From Bog-756 sp963699345 (lineage in GTDB: Bacteria > Actinomycetota > Acidimicrobiia > Acidimicrobiales > RAAP-2), in contig CAVOTL010000005.1 of the NCBI GenBank assembly GCA_963699345.1, positions 1,736,001 to 1,800,000 of the forward strand: a stretch of DNA of 64,000 nucleotides. Reading direction: 5' to 3'. Below are positions 39,753-48,757 of the stretch, one piece after another (the stretch's first letter is position 1; each line of letters starts with the position of its first letter). A program made the position numbers and the translations under genes. The notes beneath the pieces were generated by a model. It made no database searches and was not told where the DNA came from. It saw only the letters and a list, made by a program, of their open reading frames with translations.

Positions 39753-41411
39753 ATGACTTCCCTCGGTCCAGAGGACCCCGGAGCCGTTGCGCCCGCGGGC
39801 CCGAACGGCCGTTCCTCCCCCACCTTCGACGAGAGCGGACTGCGCGCCCTCGGCGACGAGGTGGCCCGGGCCCACGGCGGCCGACGGCGGCACTCCCGTT
39901 CCCGTCACCGCAAGCTCTGGTGGGTCCTCGGCGCCGTCGGCCTGCTCCTGGTGGTCGCGGTGGGTGGGACTGCGGGCTACGCCTGGTACCTCAACGGCCG
40001 GATCCACCGGCTCGACGTGAAGGGCCTCTTGGACGTGCCGCTCACGGGGGCCGACGCCGGGACGGAGAACATCCTCCTCGTGGGGTCGACGGACCGCTGC
40101 GCGCTGACCACCCAGAACGCCGCGTACGGGCTCTGCTCCGAGGGCGTCGACGGCGTCAACAGTGACGTCGTGATGATCCTCCACCTGAATCCCGCCACCC
40201 ACAGCCTGTCGATCCTGTCCATCCCCCGTGACCTCTTCGTGCCGAACGCCCGGGCCGAGGGGGCCAACAAGATCGACGCCGCCCTCTACGAGGGGCCGAG
40301 TCAGCTGGTGGCGGCCATCAACGAGGACATGGGCATCCCCATCCAGCACTACGTCGTCCTCAATTTCGACACCTTCGCCAACGTCGTGAACGACCTCGGC
40401 GGGGTGAAGATGTACTTTCCCGAGCCGGTCTACGACGGCTACTCGGGGCTCCAGGTCCTCACGCCGGGCTGCCTCGAGCTGGACGGCTTCCACGCGCTCC
40501 AGGTGGTGCGGGCCCGGCACCTGCAGTACAAGGGCCCCGGTGTCACGTCTCCCTATCCACAGGACTGGCCCTTCGAAGCCCAGAGCGACCTGGCCCGCAT
40601 CCGCCGGGACCACGAGTTCCTGCGGGTGCTCGGGTCCGCGGTGGCCAAGAACGGACTCTCGAACCCCATCACCGACGGCCAGCTGATCAGTTCCGTCGCC
40701 CCCCAGCTCGAGGTGGACAAGCAGTTCTCCACCTCGGACATGCTCGATCTCGTCCTCGACTTCCACGGGGTCGATCCGAACACGGCGCCCCAGCTGACCC
40801 TGCCGGTTCAGGTGGACCAGTTCGGGTCCTATCTCTATGACGGCAGCTACTACGGCGACATCGAGTTCCCGTCCAACACCCAGGACACCCAGGTGATCGA
40901 CCAGTTCCTCGGCGTGGGTCCGGACATCGACACCATGACCGGGAAGGAACTGCCCGCACCGTCGTCGGTGACGGTGTCGGTGCTCAACGGCTCGGGCGTC
41001 AGCGGACAGGCGGGCACCACCGGCGCGGCGTTGACGGGCCTCGGTTTCAAGGTCCTCGGCGTGGGCGACTCGACCCCCGTCGGCACCGAGGCCGAGACCG
41101 TCGTGTACTTCAGCCAGAAGACCGCCGCCGACCAGGCCGCGGCCCAGGCCGTGGCCCGGTCGCTGTCGGGAGCGGTGATCACGGCCTACGGGCCCACGAC
41201 CGACGGCGCCGAGGTCACGGTGGTGACCGGCACGCAGTTCAGCGTGGCGGCCCCGCCGCCACCCGCCGGATCGACCTCGTCGACCACGGCTCCGGCGGCC
41301 GCCACGACGACGACCACGACGACCCCGTCGACCGACACCCCCTTCCAGGCGCCCAACGCGGCGGTGACCCCGCTCCAGCCCTGGGACCCGCGGGCGTGTC
41401 CGTCGAGCTGA
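39753..41411 (+). CDS. LytR-CpsA-Psr (LCP) family protein with LytR_C domain
   Basis: 552 residues. A cytoplasmic start with basic residues leads to one transmembrane helix (about 56–77), then the extracytoplasmic LCP domain (about 95–300) with DVVMILHLNPATHSLSILSIPRDLF, then LytR_C (about 403–500) starting VTVSVLNGSGVSGQAG. A Thr-rich tail ends it. LCP enzymes transfer polyisoprenyl-linked glycopolymers, such as arabinogalactan or teichoic acid, onto peptidoglycan. The catalytic arginines are plausible in IPRD and RARHLQ. It ends six bases from the convergent pirin gene. Confidence 0.88.
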   Translation: MTSLGPEDPGAVAPAGPNGRSSPTFDESGLRALGDEVARAHGGRRRHSRSRHRKLWWVLGAVGLLLVVAVGGTAGYAWYLNGRIHRLDVKGLLDVPLTGADAGTENILLVGSTDRCALTTQNAAYGLCSEGVDGVNSDVVMILHLNPATHSLSILSIPRDLFVPNARAEGANKIDAALYEGPSQLVAAINEDMGIPIQHYVVLNFDTFANVVNDLGGVKMYFPEPVYDGYSGLQVLTPGCLELDGFHALQVVRARHLQYKGPGVTSPYPQDWPFEAQSDLARIRRDHEFLRVLGSAVAKNGLSNPITDGQLISSVAPQLEVDKQFSTSDMLDLVLDFHGVDPNTAPQLTLPVQVDQFGSYLYDGSYYGDIEFPSNTQDTQVIDQFLGVGPDIDTMTGKELPAPSSVTVSVLNGSGVSGQAGTTGAALTGLGFKVLGVGDSTPVGTEAETVVYFSQKTAADQAAAQAVARSLSGAVITAYGPTTDGAEVTVVTGTQFSVAAPPPPAGSTSSTTAPAAATTTTTTTPSTDTPFQAPNAAVTPLQPWDPRACPSS

Positions 41412-41417
41412 CCGGCC

Positions 41418-42383
41418 TCAGAACCCCGAGTAGTGGTCGGGCACCCGACCCATGCGACCGGCCTGGAAGTCGTCGAACGCCTCGGCGATCTCCGCCTTCG
41501 TGTTCATCACGAAGGGCCCGTACGCGTAGACCGGTTCGCCGATGGGACGTCCGCCCAGCAGGATCACGTCCAGGTCCGGGGTGCGCGCCGTCGGCGTGGA
41601 CGACGCCGCGAAGGTGAGCGAGTCGCCCGGACCGTAGACCGCCAGCTGGCCGGTGGTGACCGGGCGGCGCTCCTCGCCGACCGAACCGTCGCCCGAGAGC
41701 ACGTACAGGAGTCCGTTGGACCCCGGGTCCCAGGGCAGGGTGACCGAGGCACCCGCCGCCACGGTGGCGTGGACCATCGTGATGGGTGAGTGGGTCGAGC
41801 CCGGCCCCTGGTGGCCCTCGAGTCCGCCGGCGATGAGCCGCAGCAGCGCGCCCCCGTCCGGGGTGGTGGCCAGAGCCACGTCGTGGGCGCGGATGTCCTG
41901 GTAGGCAGGGTCGATCATCTTGGCCGCCTTCGGGAGGTTCACCCACAGCTGGATGCCGTGGAAGAGGCCGCCCGAATCGACCAGCTCACGGGGTGGAGCC
42001 TCGATGTGGAGGATTCCCGAACCGGCGGTCATCCACTGGGTGTCGCCGTTGGTGATCAGTCCGCCCCCGCCGATCGAGTCCATGTGGCGGAAGGTGCCGT
42101 CCAGCATGTAGGTGACGGTCTCGAACCCACGGTGCGGGTGCCACGGCGTGCCCTTGGCCTCGCCCGGCGCGTACTCGACCTCCCCCATCTGATCCATGTG
42201 GACGAAGGGATCCAGCCGGGCGCGGTCCACCCCGGCGAAGGCCCTCCGCACCGGGAACCCCTCGCCCTCCAGTCCGCCCGGCGCCGTCGTCACGGACAGT
42301 ACCGGCCGGCCGACGGTGGAGGTCGGGTCGGGTCGGTTCACCCGGGGCAGGGCCAGCACGTCGTCCACGGTCACAGCAGGCAT
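41418..42383 (-). CDS. Pirin family protein
   Basis: 321 residues from the ATG at 42383 (GAGGAG upstream). The bicupin fold is seen from FVHMDQMGEVEYAPGEAKGTPWHPHRGFETVTYMLDG, which carries the pirin His ligands (HPHRGFET), and HIEAPP in the second strand block. Pirins bind iron and either act as quercetinase-like oxygenases or as redox co-regulators. The role here is unknown. It is convergent with the LCP gene and divergent from the RodZ-like gene. Confidence 0.88.
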   Translation of the reverse strand: MPAVTVDDVLALPRVNRPDPTSTVGRPVLSVTTAPGGLEGEGFPVRRAFAGVDRARLDPFVHMDQMGEVEYAPGEAKGTPWHPHRGFETVTYMLDGTFRHMDSIGGGGLITNGDTQWMTAGSGILHIEAPPRELVDSGGLFHGIQLWVNLPKAAKMIDPAYQDIRAHDVALATTPDGGALLRLIAGGLEGHQGPGSTHSPITMVHATVAAGASVTLPWDPGSNGLLYVLSGDGSVGEERRPVTTGQLAVYGPGDSLTFAASSTPTARTPDLDVILLGGRPIGEPVYAYGPFVMNTKAEIAEAFDDFQAGRMGRVPDHYSGF

Positions 42384-42555
42384 CGTCACACTCCTCACGC
42401 TCGACCGGCGGTCGTTCCGCCGTCAGTTCCTCACCGCCTGGTTCCAACACTAGTTGCATACGCAACATTCCCGCACGGCCGGCGGCGGGTCTCGTCAGCC
42501 GGTGATGGCATGCCGACAGGTACTCTGGGAGGAGGACCATGTCAGGAGAGACCAG

Positions 42556-43629
42556 GTGAGCCGGCCACGCGGCGGTACGACACGCCGCGGCGGCGGAGGT
42601 CAGGACGAGCGGCTGGATCCCACGACCGGTTCGGTCGGGACGGAACTCCGCCGTGTGCGGGTGGAGCGCGGCCTCGACCTGCTCGCCGTGCACGACCGCC
42701 TGGGGCGTCCCATCACCCAGATCGAGGCGCTCGAGCACGACGACATGGAGGCCCTGCCCGACGACGTGCTGGCCCTCTCGACCCTCCGCCGCTACGCCAC
42801 CCTGCTCGGTCTGGACGGGGATGATCTGGCGACCCGGTTCATCGCCCAACGCGAGGCCTTCCGGGACCTGTCAGCGACGCGGGCCACACCCGCGCTGGCC
42901 AGCGTGACCGCCACCGTCACGACCAGTCCCGACCATCTCCGGGCCTTCACCGAGACCGGGGAGGTTCCCCAGGTCGGCAACCGGTCGTCCCCGTCGGGCG
43001 GCTCTCGCCCCTCGCGACGCGACGTGGACACGGGGCCGCCGACCGGGACGTTCCCGGTCCTCCCCCGCTCGGATCTCCGCAAGGGGCGCCGGCAGGTGAA
43101 GCGGGCCCGGCGCCGCATGAACGCCCCGCGCTGGCTGAAGGTCGTGACCTGGATCGTCGGACTCCTGGTGCTGGTCGTGGCGGTCGGATCCATCCTCCTC
43201 GCCGTCCGGCCCCGGACCCTGGCCAACGCCCACATCCTGCGGGTCGTGCCGGCCGGTTCGGCCGCCGCCGCGACCGGCGGGCGGTCGACGTCCACCACCA
43301 CCGCCCCGACCACCCGTCCGGTGTCCCCGGTCCAGCCGACCGGAACCACGGCGTCCGGCGCGTCATACACCGTGGACACCACCCACTACGACGTCGTGGT
43401 GGCCACCTCGGGGCCGTGCTGGGTCCAGGTGACGAGTTCGTCGGCCGCCGTCCCCCTGGTCGCCGGGGTCCAGCAGGCCGGCAAGGTCCTCTCGATTCCC
43501 GCGGTCGGAACCATGACCGTCCAGGTCGGCTCGTCGGCCGTCCTGGTCGGGATCACCATCAAGGGGAAGAACGTCTTCACCGACGCCCCCAAGGTCATCC
43601 CCTTCACCTACACCTTCTCGTCCACCTGA
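42556..43629 (+). CDS. RodZ-like helix-turn-helix membrane protein
   Basis: 357 residues from the GTG at 42556, preceded by AGGAGAG. A cytoplasmic RodZ-type helix-turn-helix is at about 26–88 (LRRVRVERGLDLLAVHDRLGRPITQIEALEHDD). One transmembrane helix lies at about 193–217, and a Ser/Thr/Pro-rich linker leads to a C-terminal DUF4115-like beta domain. RodZ links MreB to cell-wall synthesis in rods; here it may do the same or act as a scaffold. The insertion between domains is long. TACTCT at about 42522 is a possible -10 element. Confidence 0.8.
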   Translation: MSRPRGGTTRRGGGGQDERLDPTTGSVGTELRRVRVERGLDLLAVHDRLGRPITQIEALEHDDMEALPDDVLALSTLRRYATLLGLDGDDLATRFIAQREAFRDLSATRATPALASVTATVTTSPDHLRAFTETGEVPQVGNRSSPSGGSRPSRRDVDTGPPTGTFPVLPRSDLRKGRRQVKRARRRMNAPRWLKVVTWIVGLLVLVVAVGSILLAVRPRTLANAHILRVVPAGSAAAATGGRSTSTTTAPTTRPVSPVQPTGTTASGASYTVDTTHYDVVVATSGPCWVQVTSSSAAVPLVAGVQQAGKVLSIPAVGTMTVQVGSSAVLVGITIKGKNVFTDAPKVIPFTYTFSST

Positions 43630-43683
43630 CCGGCCGGTTCCCTCGGTCCGAGGGCGCCCGTCCGGCCGACCGGACCCGACGGA

Positions 43684-44616
43684 TCAGCGGTGGAGCCCGC
43701 TGTAGTCGACGGGGGTGAGCGTCGACCCGGCCTCCACGTAGGACGCATCGAGTTCGGCGTCGATGCGCGACGTCTGGCGTCCTTCGAACCGCAGCCACTG
43801 CAGGAAGACGGGGACCAGGGCCAGGAAGGTGAACAGCTCGGCGCCCACCCACAGGATGCCCGCGCCGGCGTGGGTGCTGGCCAACGTGTACATCGGTGCG
43901 GCGGACCTCGTCGTGGTGAGGAGCGCGAGCGCCAGAAAGGACTCCAGGGGCACACCGATCAGAAGGGCCACCATCTTCGTCCCGTGTCCCATCCGCCAGT
44001 GCGGGATGTAGTCGATGCCCACGATCGGCCACCAGAAGTGGAGTGACGCGGTGAGGAAGGCGATGTTCACCAGGTCCATCGCCCACATGTGGTTCATGGC
44101 CAGGCCGAGGGCCGACGTGAGGAAGAACACGAACATGCCGCCGTAGTAGAGGGTGGCGGTCGGGAGCGGATGGCTCCACCACCGGAACGCCCGGGAGTTG
44201 AGTACCCGCAGCAGCCGGGTCTTGACCGGCCGACTCGAGGTCTGCAGGGCGAGGGTCATGGGGGCGCCCATGGCCAGGAGGGGTGGGGCGATGACCATCA
44301 GCAGGAGGTGCTGGACCATGTGGGCCTCGAAGTAGCCCATGGTGTAGGTGGCCACCGAGGACTGCAGGGCGAGGTCGATCATGACCAGGCCGGTGAGGAA
44401 CGAGGCGGTCCGCCAGCGGCTCCACGTCCGGCCTCTTCCCGACAGGGCCCACGACGACTGGACGTACCAGGTCCCCACCACCAGAACGGTGACCAGGGTC
44501 AGGATGGCGAAGGGGCTGGTGTCCCAGTGGGTGAACAGGTTGTGCAGGTTGAACCCGAGGCGCTGATCAGCGTGCATCCCCATACTCATGCCCGGGTCCC
44601 GGGTACTCGTCGGCAC
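43684..44616 (-). CDS. Cytochrome c oxidase assembly factor CtaG (caa3 type)
   Basis: 310 residues with seven hydrophobic segments. The signature histidine-rich stretch FEAHMVQHLLLMVIAPPLLAMGAP and the following ASLHFWWPIVGIDYIPHW match the caa3_CtaG family, which helps insert copper into cytochrome oxidase. No cox genes are beside it, so it may serve an oxidase encoded elsewhere. The start at 44616 is uncertain; ATG codons nine and eleven residues in are alternatives with no better site. Confidence 0.82.
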   Translation of the reverse strand: MPTSTRDPGMSMGMHADQRLGFNLHNLFTHWDTSPFAILTLVTVLVVGTWYVQSSWALSGRGRTWSRWRTASFLTGLVMIDLALQSSVATYTMGYFEAHMVQHLLLMVIAPPLLAMGAPMTLALQTSSRPVKTRLLRVLNSRAFRWWSHPLPTATLYYGGMFVFFLTSALGLAMNHMWAMDLVNIAFLTASLHFWWPIVGIDYIPHWRMGHGTKMVALLIGVPLESFLALALLTTTRSAAPMYTLASTHAGAGILWVGAELFTFLALVPVFLQWLRFEGRQTSRIDAELDASYVEAGSTLTPVDYSGLHR

Positions 44617-44777
44617 GACGAACAGACTACCGGGCCGTTCCGCCCGGTCCCATTCGAGGGGGAGGGCCCGGGGGTGGTCGACCCGGGGCGGCCCGGGGGC
44701 GTCCCACCCCCACCGGTTAGCGTGTACCCGGGCGGTCGGGAGGGGAGCCGCGTAGTGCGATACCGAAAGGGTGGGCG

Positions 44778-46172
44778 ATGATCACGGAGCGGCTGGTGGC
44801 CATCTGCGGAGAGGCCCACGTCGACGCCGGCGACGCCGTCTCCGACGACCTCTGCCACGACGAAGGCCTCGGCCTGGCCCCGGTGCGACCGCTGGCCGTG
44901 GCGCGCCCGGCGGACACGGAGGAGGTCGCCGCGGTGGTGATGGCCGCCGCCGAGCTGGGCGTTCCGGTCACGGCCCGGGGATCGGGCACCGGGCTCGCGG
45001 GGGCGGCGATCCCGGTCGACGGCGGGATCGTGATCTCCTTCGAGCGCATGGCGTCCATCGAGGAGATCGACACGGCCAACCAGGTGGCGGTGGTCCAGCC
45101 GGGGGTCACCCTCGCCGAGCTGGATGCGGCGCTGGCTCCGCTGGGTCTCGTGTACCCGGTGTTCCCGGGCGAGCAGTCGGCCAGCCTCGGTGGCAACGTC
45201 GCCACCAACGCCGGAGGGATGCGGGCCGTGAAGTACGGGGTCACCCGGCACCACGTGCTGGGCATCGAGGCGGTCCTCGGCACCGGCGAGGTGATCACCA
45301 CGGGTGGACGGTTCGTAAAGGCCACCAGCGGCTACGACCTCACCCAGCTCGTGATCGGATCCGAGGGGACACTGGCCCTGGTCACCCGCGCCGTCCTCCG
45401 CCTGCACCCACGACCCGAGTACCAGTCGACGCTGCTCGCTCCGTTCGCCACCATGGATCTGGTCGCCGGGGCCGTCGCCCCCGTCGTGGCCAGTGGCGTC
45501 GGCCCGCTCCTGGTCGAGTACATCGACATGATCTCGATGGCGGGGATCACGGCCAACGCCGGCATCGATCTCGGCATCCCCGACGACGTCCGCCAGGCCG
45601 CCCTGGCCTACCTGGTGATCGTCCTCGAGGACCACCACGCCGATCGACTCGAGGAGGACACCGCCGCCCTGGCCGGCCGTCTGGCCGAACTCGGGGCCCT
45701 CGACGTCTACGTGCTCCCCGACACCGCCGGTCAGGCGCTCATCGCCGCCCGGGAGAACGCCTTCTGGGCCTCCAAGGCGGCCGGGGCCGACGACATCGTC
45801 GACGTGGTGGTGCCCCGGGCCTCGATCCCGTCCTACCTGGCCGACGTGGGAGACCTGGCGGCGGCCACCGGCTCCCTCGTGGTGGGATGCGGGCACGCCG
45901 GCGACGGCAACGTCCACCTGTCCGTGTTCCAACCCGATCCGGAGGTCCGCCACGGGCTCGTCCACGGCATCCTGGCCGCCGGGATCGCCCACGGAGGGGC
46001 GGTCTCCGGCGAGCACGGCATCGGCACGGCCAAGCTCGCCTCGTTCACCGATCTCGAGGATCCCGTCAAACTCGATCTCATGCGACGGATCAAAGCGGCG
46101 TTCGACCCCGCCGACATCCTCAACCCGGGCAAGGTCCTGCCTGCGCTCCGTCCGCAAGGGGCCCGTCCGTGA
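44778..46172 (+). CDS. FAD-linked 2-hydroxyacid dehydrogenase (GlcD/LDH type)
   Basis: 464 residues. An FAD_binding_4 (VAO-type) domain (about 35–175) is seen in VTARGSGTGLAGAAIPVDGG and FPGEQSASLGGNVATNAGG. The FAD-oxidase C-terminal domain ends with HAGDGNVHLSV and GEHGIGTAK, the signature of GlcD, D-lactate and D-2-hydroxyglutarate dehydrogenases. It oxidises a 2-hydroxyacid to a 2-oxoacid. The start follows GGGTGGGCG. The stop overlaps the ThDP enzyme start (GTGA), so the product oxoacid is probably its substrate. Confidence 0.88.
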   Translation: MITERLVAICGEAHVDAGDAVSDDLCHDEGLGLAPVRPLAVARPADTEEVAAVVMAAAELGVPVTARGSGTGLAGAAIPVDGGIVISFERMASIEEIDTANQVAVVQPGVTLAELDAALAPLGLVYPVFPGEQSASLGGNVATNAGGMRAVKYGVTRHHVLGIEAVLGTGEVITTGGRFVKATSGYDLTQLVIGSEGTLALVTRAVLRLHPRPEYQSTLLAPFATMDLVAGAVAPVVASGVGPLLVEYIDMISMAGITANAGIDLGIPDDVRQAALAYLVIVLEDHHADRLEEDTAALAGRLAELGALDVYVLPDTAGQALIAARENAFWASKAAGADDIVDVVVPRASIPSYLADVGDLAAATGSLVVGCGHAGDGNVHLSVFQPDPEVRHGLVHGILAAGIAHGGAVSGEHGIGTAKLASFTDLEDPVKLDLMRRIKAAFDPADILNPGKVLPALRPQGARP

Positions 46173-47740
46173 ACGGTGCCCGGTCCCTCGTCCAGACCCT
46201 CCTCGGCCACGGGGTCGACACCTGCTTCATGAACCCCGGGACCTCCGAGATGCACTTCGTCGCCGCCCTCGACGACGAACCCGACATGCACGGGGTCCTG
46301 GCGCTGTTCGAAGGGGTCGCCACCGGGGCGGCCGACGGGTACGCCCGCATCCGCGGCGCGCCGGCCGCCACCCTCCTCCATCTCGGCCCCGGCCTCGGCA
46401 ACGGGCTGGCCAACCTCCACAACGCCCGGCGGGCCCACAGTCCGGTGGTGAACATCGTCGGCGACCACGCCATGTCCCACCGCCGCTACGACGCCCAGCT
46501 GCAGTCGGACATCGCCACCGTGGCGCGCAACGTCTCGCCGTTCGTGCGGACCACGGAGTTCACCGAGTCGGTGGGCATCGACGCTCGTGACACGCTGGTC
46601 GCGGCCTACGGACCCCCGGGATCGGTGGCCACCCTGATCCTCCCGGCCGACGTCTCCTGGTCGGAGGGTGGGGTGCCGGTCCGGGCATCGGGGGGCGTGG
46701 GCACCGGGCCGGCGGCCGGCGCGGCGCCCGATCCCGACGTCCTGGAGGCGGCCGCCGCGGCGCTGCGCTCCGGCGAGCGGTGTGCGCTCTTCATCGGCGG
46801 TCGGGCCTGTTCCGGCCACCTGCTCGAGCAGGTGGCCGACCTGGCGGCATCGACCGGCGCCGAACTGCTCTGCGAGACGTTCCCGGCGCGCCTCGCCCGG
46901 GGTGCGGGTCGTCCGCCGGTCGAGCGCCTCGGCTACCTCGCCGAGTTCGCCATGATGCGACTCGACGGGATCCGACACCTGATCCTGCTCGACGGCAAAT
47001 CGCCGGTCTCGTTCTTCGCCTATCCGGGCAAGCCCAGCGATCTGGTCCCCGCGGGCTGCACGGTCCATCCGGTGGCCGGACCGGCGGACGACCTGGCGGC
47101 GGCCGTCGACGCCCTGTCCGACCTCGTGGGAGCCACCCCCGGGTCGGCTCCGCGACAGGACGCGGAGCGACCGGCTCCACCCTCGGGCGCCCTGACCGCC
47201 CAGAGCGTCTGCCAGGCCATCGGGGCGTTGTTGCCCGACGGTGCCATCGTCTCCGACGAGGGCAACACGTCAGGCCTCTTCGCGCCGGGCGCCACCGCAG
47301 GGGCACCGCCCCACGACTGGCTCTGTCTGACCGGCGGTGCGATCGGCCAGGGCCTTCCGGTGGCCGTGGGGGCCGCCGTGGCGGACCGGGGACGGCGGGT
47401 CGTCGCCCTCGAAGCCGACGGGAGCGCGCTCTACACCGTCCAGTCGTGGTGGACGATGGCCCGCGAGGGACTCGACGTGACCACGGTCATCCTCAACAAC
47501 CACTCCTACGCGGTCCTGAACATGGAGCTCGACCGGGTGGGAGCCGACGAGCCGGGGCCGCGTGCCCGCGACATGCTCGACATCGGCCGCCCGGACATCG
47601 AGTTCGTGTCATTGGCCCGGGGACTCGGGCTGGACGCCGCCCGCGCCGAGACCGCCGAGGAGTTCACCACCTCCCTGGCCAGGGCGCTCGCCACCCCGGG
47701 GCCGAGTGTGGTGGAGGCCGTCATCCCGGGCCTGCTCTGA
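46169..47740 (+). CDS. ThDP-dependent 2-oxoacid decarboxylase / acetolactate synthase-like enzyme
   Basis: 523 residues with the three-domain ThDP layout: N-terminal Pyr domain with catalytic Glu48 in FEGVATGAADGYAR, a middle domain, and a C-terminal PP domain whose cofactor motif is ADGSALYTV…NNHSY (GDG is ADG here). Members near this type include benzoylformate decarboxylase and acetolactate synthase-like proteins. Coupled four-base overlap with the GlcD-like gene suggests successive oxidation and decarboxylation of a 2-hydroxyacid, as in the mandelate pathway. This pairing is inference; the substrate is open. Confidence 0.82.
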   Translation: MNGARSLVQTLLGHGVDTCFMNPGTSEMHFVAALDDEPDMHGVLALFEGVATGAADGYARIRGAPAATLLHLGPGLGNGLANLHNARRAHSPVVNIVGDHAMSHRRYDAQLQSDIATVARNVSPFVRTTEFTESVGIDARDTLVAAYGPPGSVATLILPADVSWSEGGVPVRASGGVGTGPAAGAAPDPDVLEAAAAALRSGERCALFIGGRACSGHLLEQVADLAASTGAELLCETFPARLARGAGRPPVERLGYLAEFAMMRLDGIRHLILLDGKSPVSFFAYPGKPSDLVPAGCTVHPVAGPADDLAAAVDALSDLVGATPGSAPRQDAERPAPPSGALTAQSVCQAIGALLPDGAIVSDEGNTSGLFAPGATAGAPPHDWLCLTGGAIGQGLPVAVGAAVADRGRRVVALEADGSALYTVQSWWTMAREGLDVTTVILNNHSYAVLNMELDRVGADEPGPRARDMLDIGRPDIEFVSLARGLGLDAARAETAEEFTTSLARALATPGPSVVEAVIPGLL

Positions 47741-47766
47741 TCCGAGCCGCTCCCGCGACGAGCTCC

Positions 47767-48744
47767 TCAGACGGTGGCGCTCCGGGCGTCGGCGACCGTC
47801 AGGGGGAAGTGGGAGCGGAACGACCGGATCGTCATGGCCGTGAGCACCGTGTCCGACCGGGCGCGGGCCGACGCGCTACGGGGCAGGTTCAGCATGGGGC
47901 CGATCTCGCCGAAGTAGTTGCCGGGGCCGACCTCGGCCAGGACCTCGACCGTGCCGTCCGAGCGGGTACGGAAGATCTCCACCGATCCCTCGTCCACCTC
48001 GTAGACGAGGCTCCCCCGGTCGCCCTGCTCGAAGAGCAACGCTCCGGCGGCGAGTCGCACCTCTTCGTCGGCCCGGTCCGCGTCGGAGAACTGCGGGGCC
48101 AGCTCGATGACCCGGTCGGCGATGTGGGTGATCCGGTCGTCGTGGGTCGAGACCACCACCATGCGGCCGGGCGCGGCCAGCTCCCGGAGCAGGACGAGGA
48201 TCCCCTCGACCTGGATGTGGTCGAGGTGGGCGGTGGGCTCGTCGGCCACCACCAACGGTGGGTCGTGCACCAGCGCCCGGGCGATGGCCACCCGTTGCTG
48301 CTGCCCGCCCGACATCTGGCCCGGTCGGTGGGACGCCCGCTCGCTCAGCGCCACCCGGTCGAGCAGCCTGTCGGCCCGGGCACCGGCCTCCCGGTGCCCG
48401 ACCCCGGCCAGGGTCATCGGGACCATCACGTTCTTCCGGGCGGACAGGCTGGCCAACAGGTTGAACGCCTGGAACACCACGCCCACCGTCCGTCGGCGGT
48501 ACTCGCCGAGTTCCGCCCCACTCAACCCACCCACGTCGATCCCCCGGACCGACACCGATCCGGCGGTGGGCCGCAGGAGACCGGCCAGGCACGACAGGAG
48601 CGTGGTCTTGCCGCACCCGCTGGGTCCCAGCAGGACGACCAGCTCGCCGTCCTCGGCATCGAGGCTCAGGTGGTCCAGTGGGCGGACGCGGTAGCCCCCC
48701 GAGTCGAACTCCACGGTCAGGTCGCGTACCTCGAGGTCTCCCAT
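47767..48744 (-). CDS. ABC transporter ATPase fused to a cyclic-nucleotide-binding domain
   Basis: 325 residues. The LolD/MacB-type ATPase (about 1–225) has Walker A GPSGCGKTT, signature MSGGQQQRVAIARAL, Walker B LVVADEPTAHLD and the switch VVSTHDD. Then comes a complete cNMP-binding domain (about 228–325). Its phosphate-binding cassette reads FGEIGPMLNLPRSASARA, the standard FGE…PR-(S/T)-A pattern, so cAMP or cGMP binding is likely. Fusion to an exporter-type ATPase is not common. It precedes an FtsX-family permease gene by 13 bases and should energise it. The fused domain may gate transport. Confidence 0.88.
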   Translation of the reverse strand: MGDLEVRDLTVEFDSGGYRVRPLDHLSLDAEDGELVVLLGPSGCGKTTLLSCLAGLLRPTAGSVSVRGIDVGGLSGAELGEYRRRTVGVVFQAFNLLASLSARKNVMVPMTLAGVGHREAGARADRLLDRVALSERASHRPGQMSGGQQQRVAIARALVHDPPLVVADEPTAHLDHIQVEGILVLLRELAAPGRMVVVSTHDDRITHIADRVIELAPQFSDADRADEEVRLAAGALLFEQGDRGSLVYEVDEGSVEIFRTRSDGTVEVLAEVGPGNYFGEIGPMLNLPRSASARARSDTVLTAMTIRSFRSHFPLTVADARSATV

Positions 48745-48757
48745 GATCCCTTCCTGT

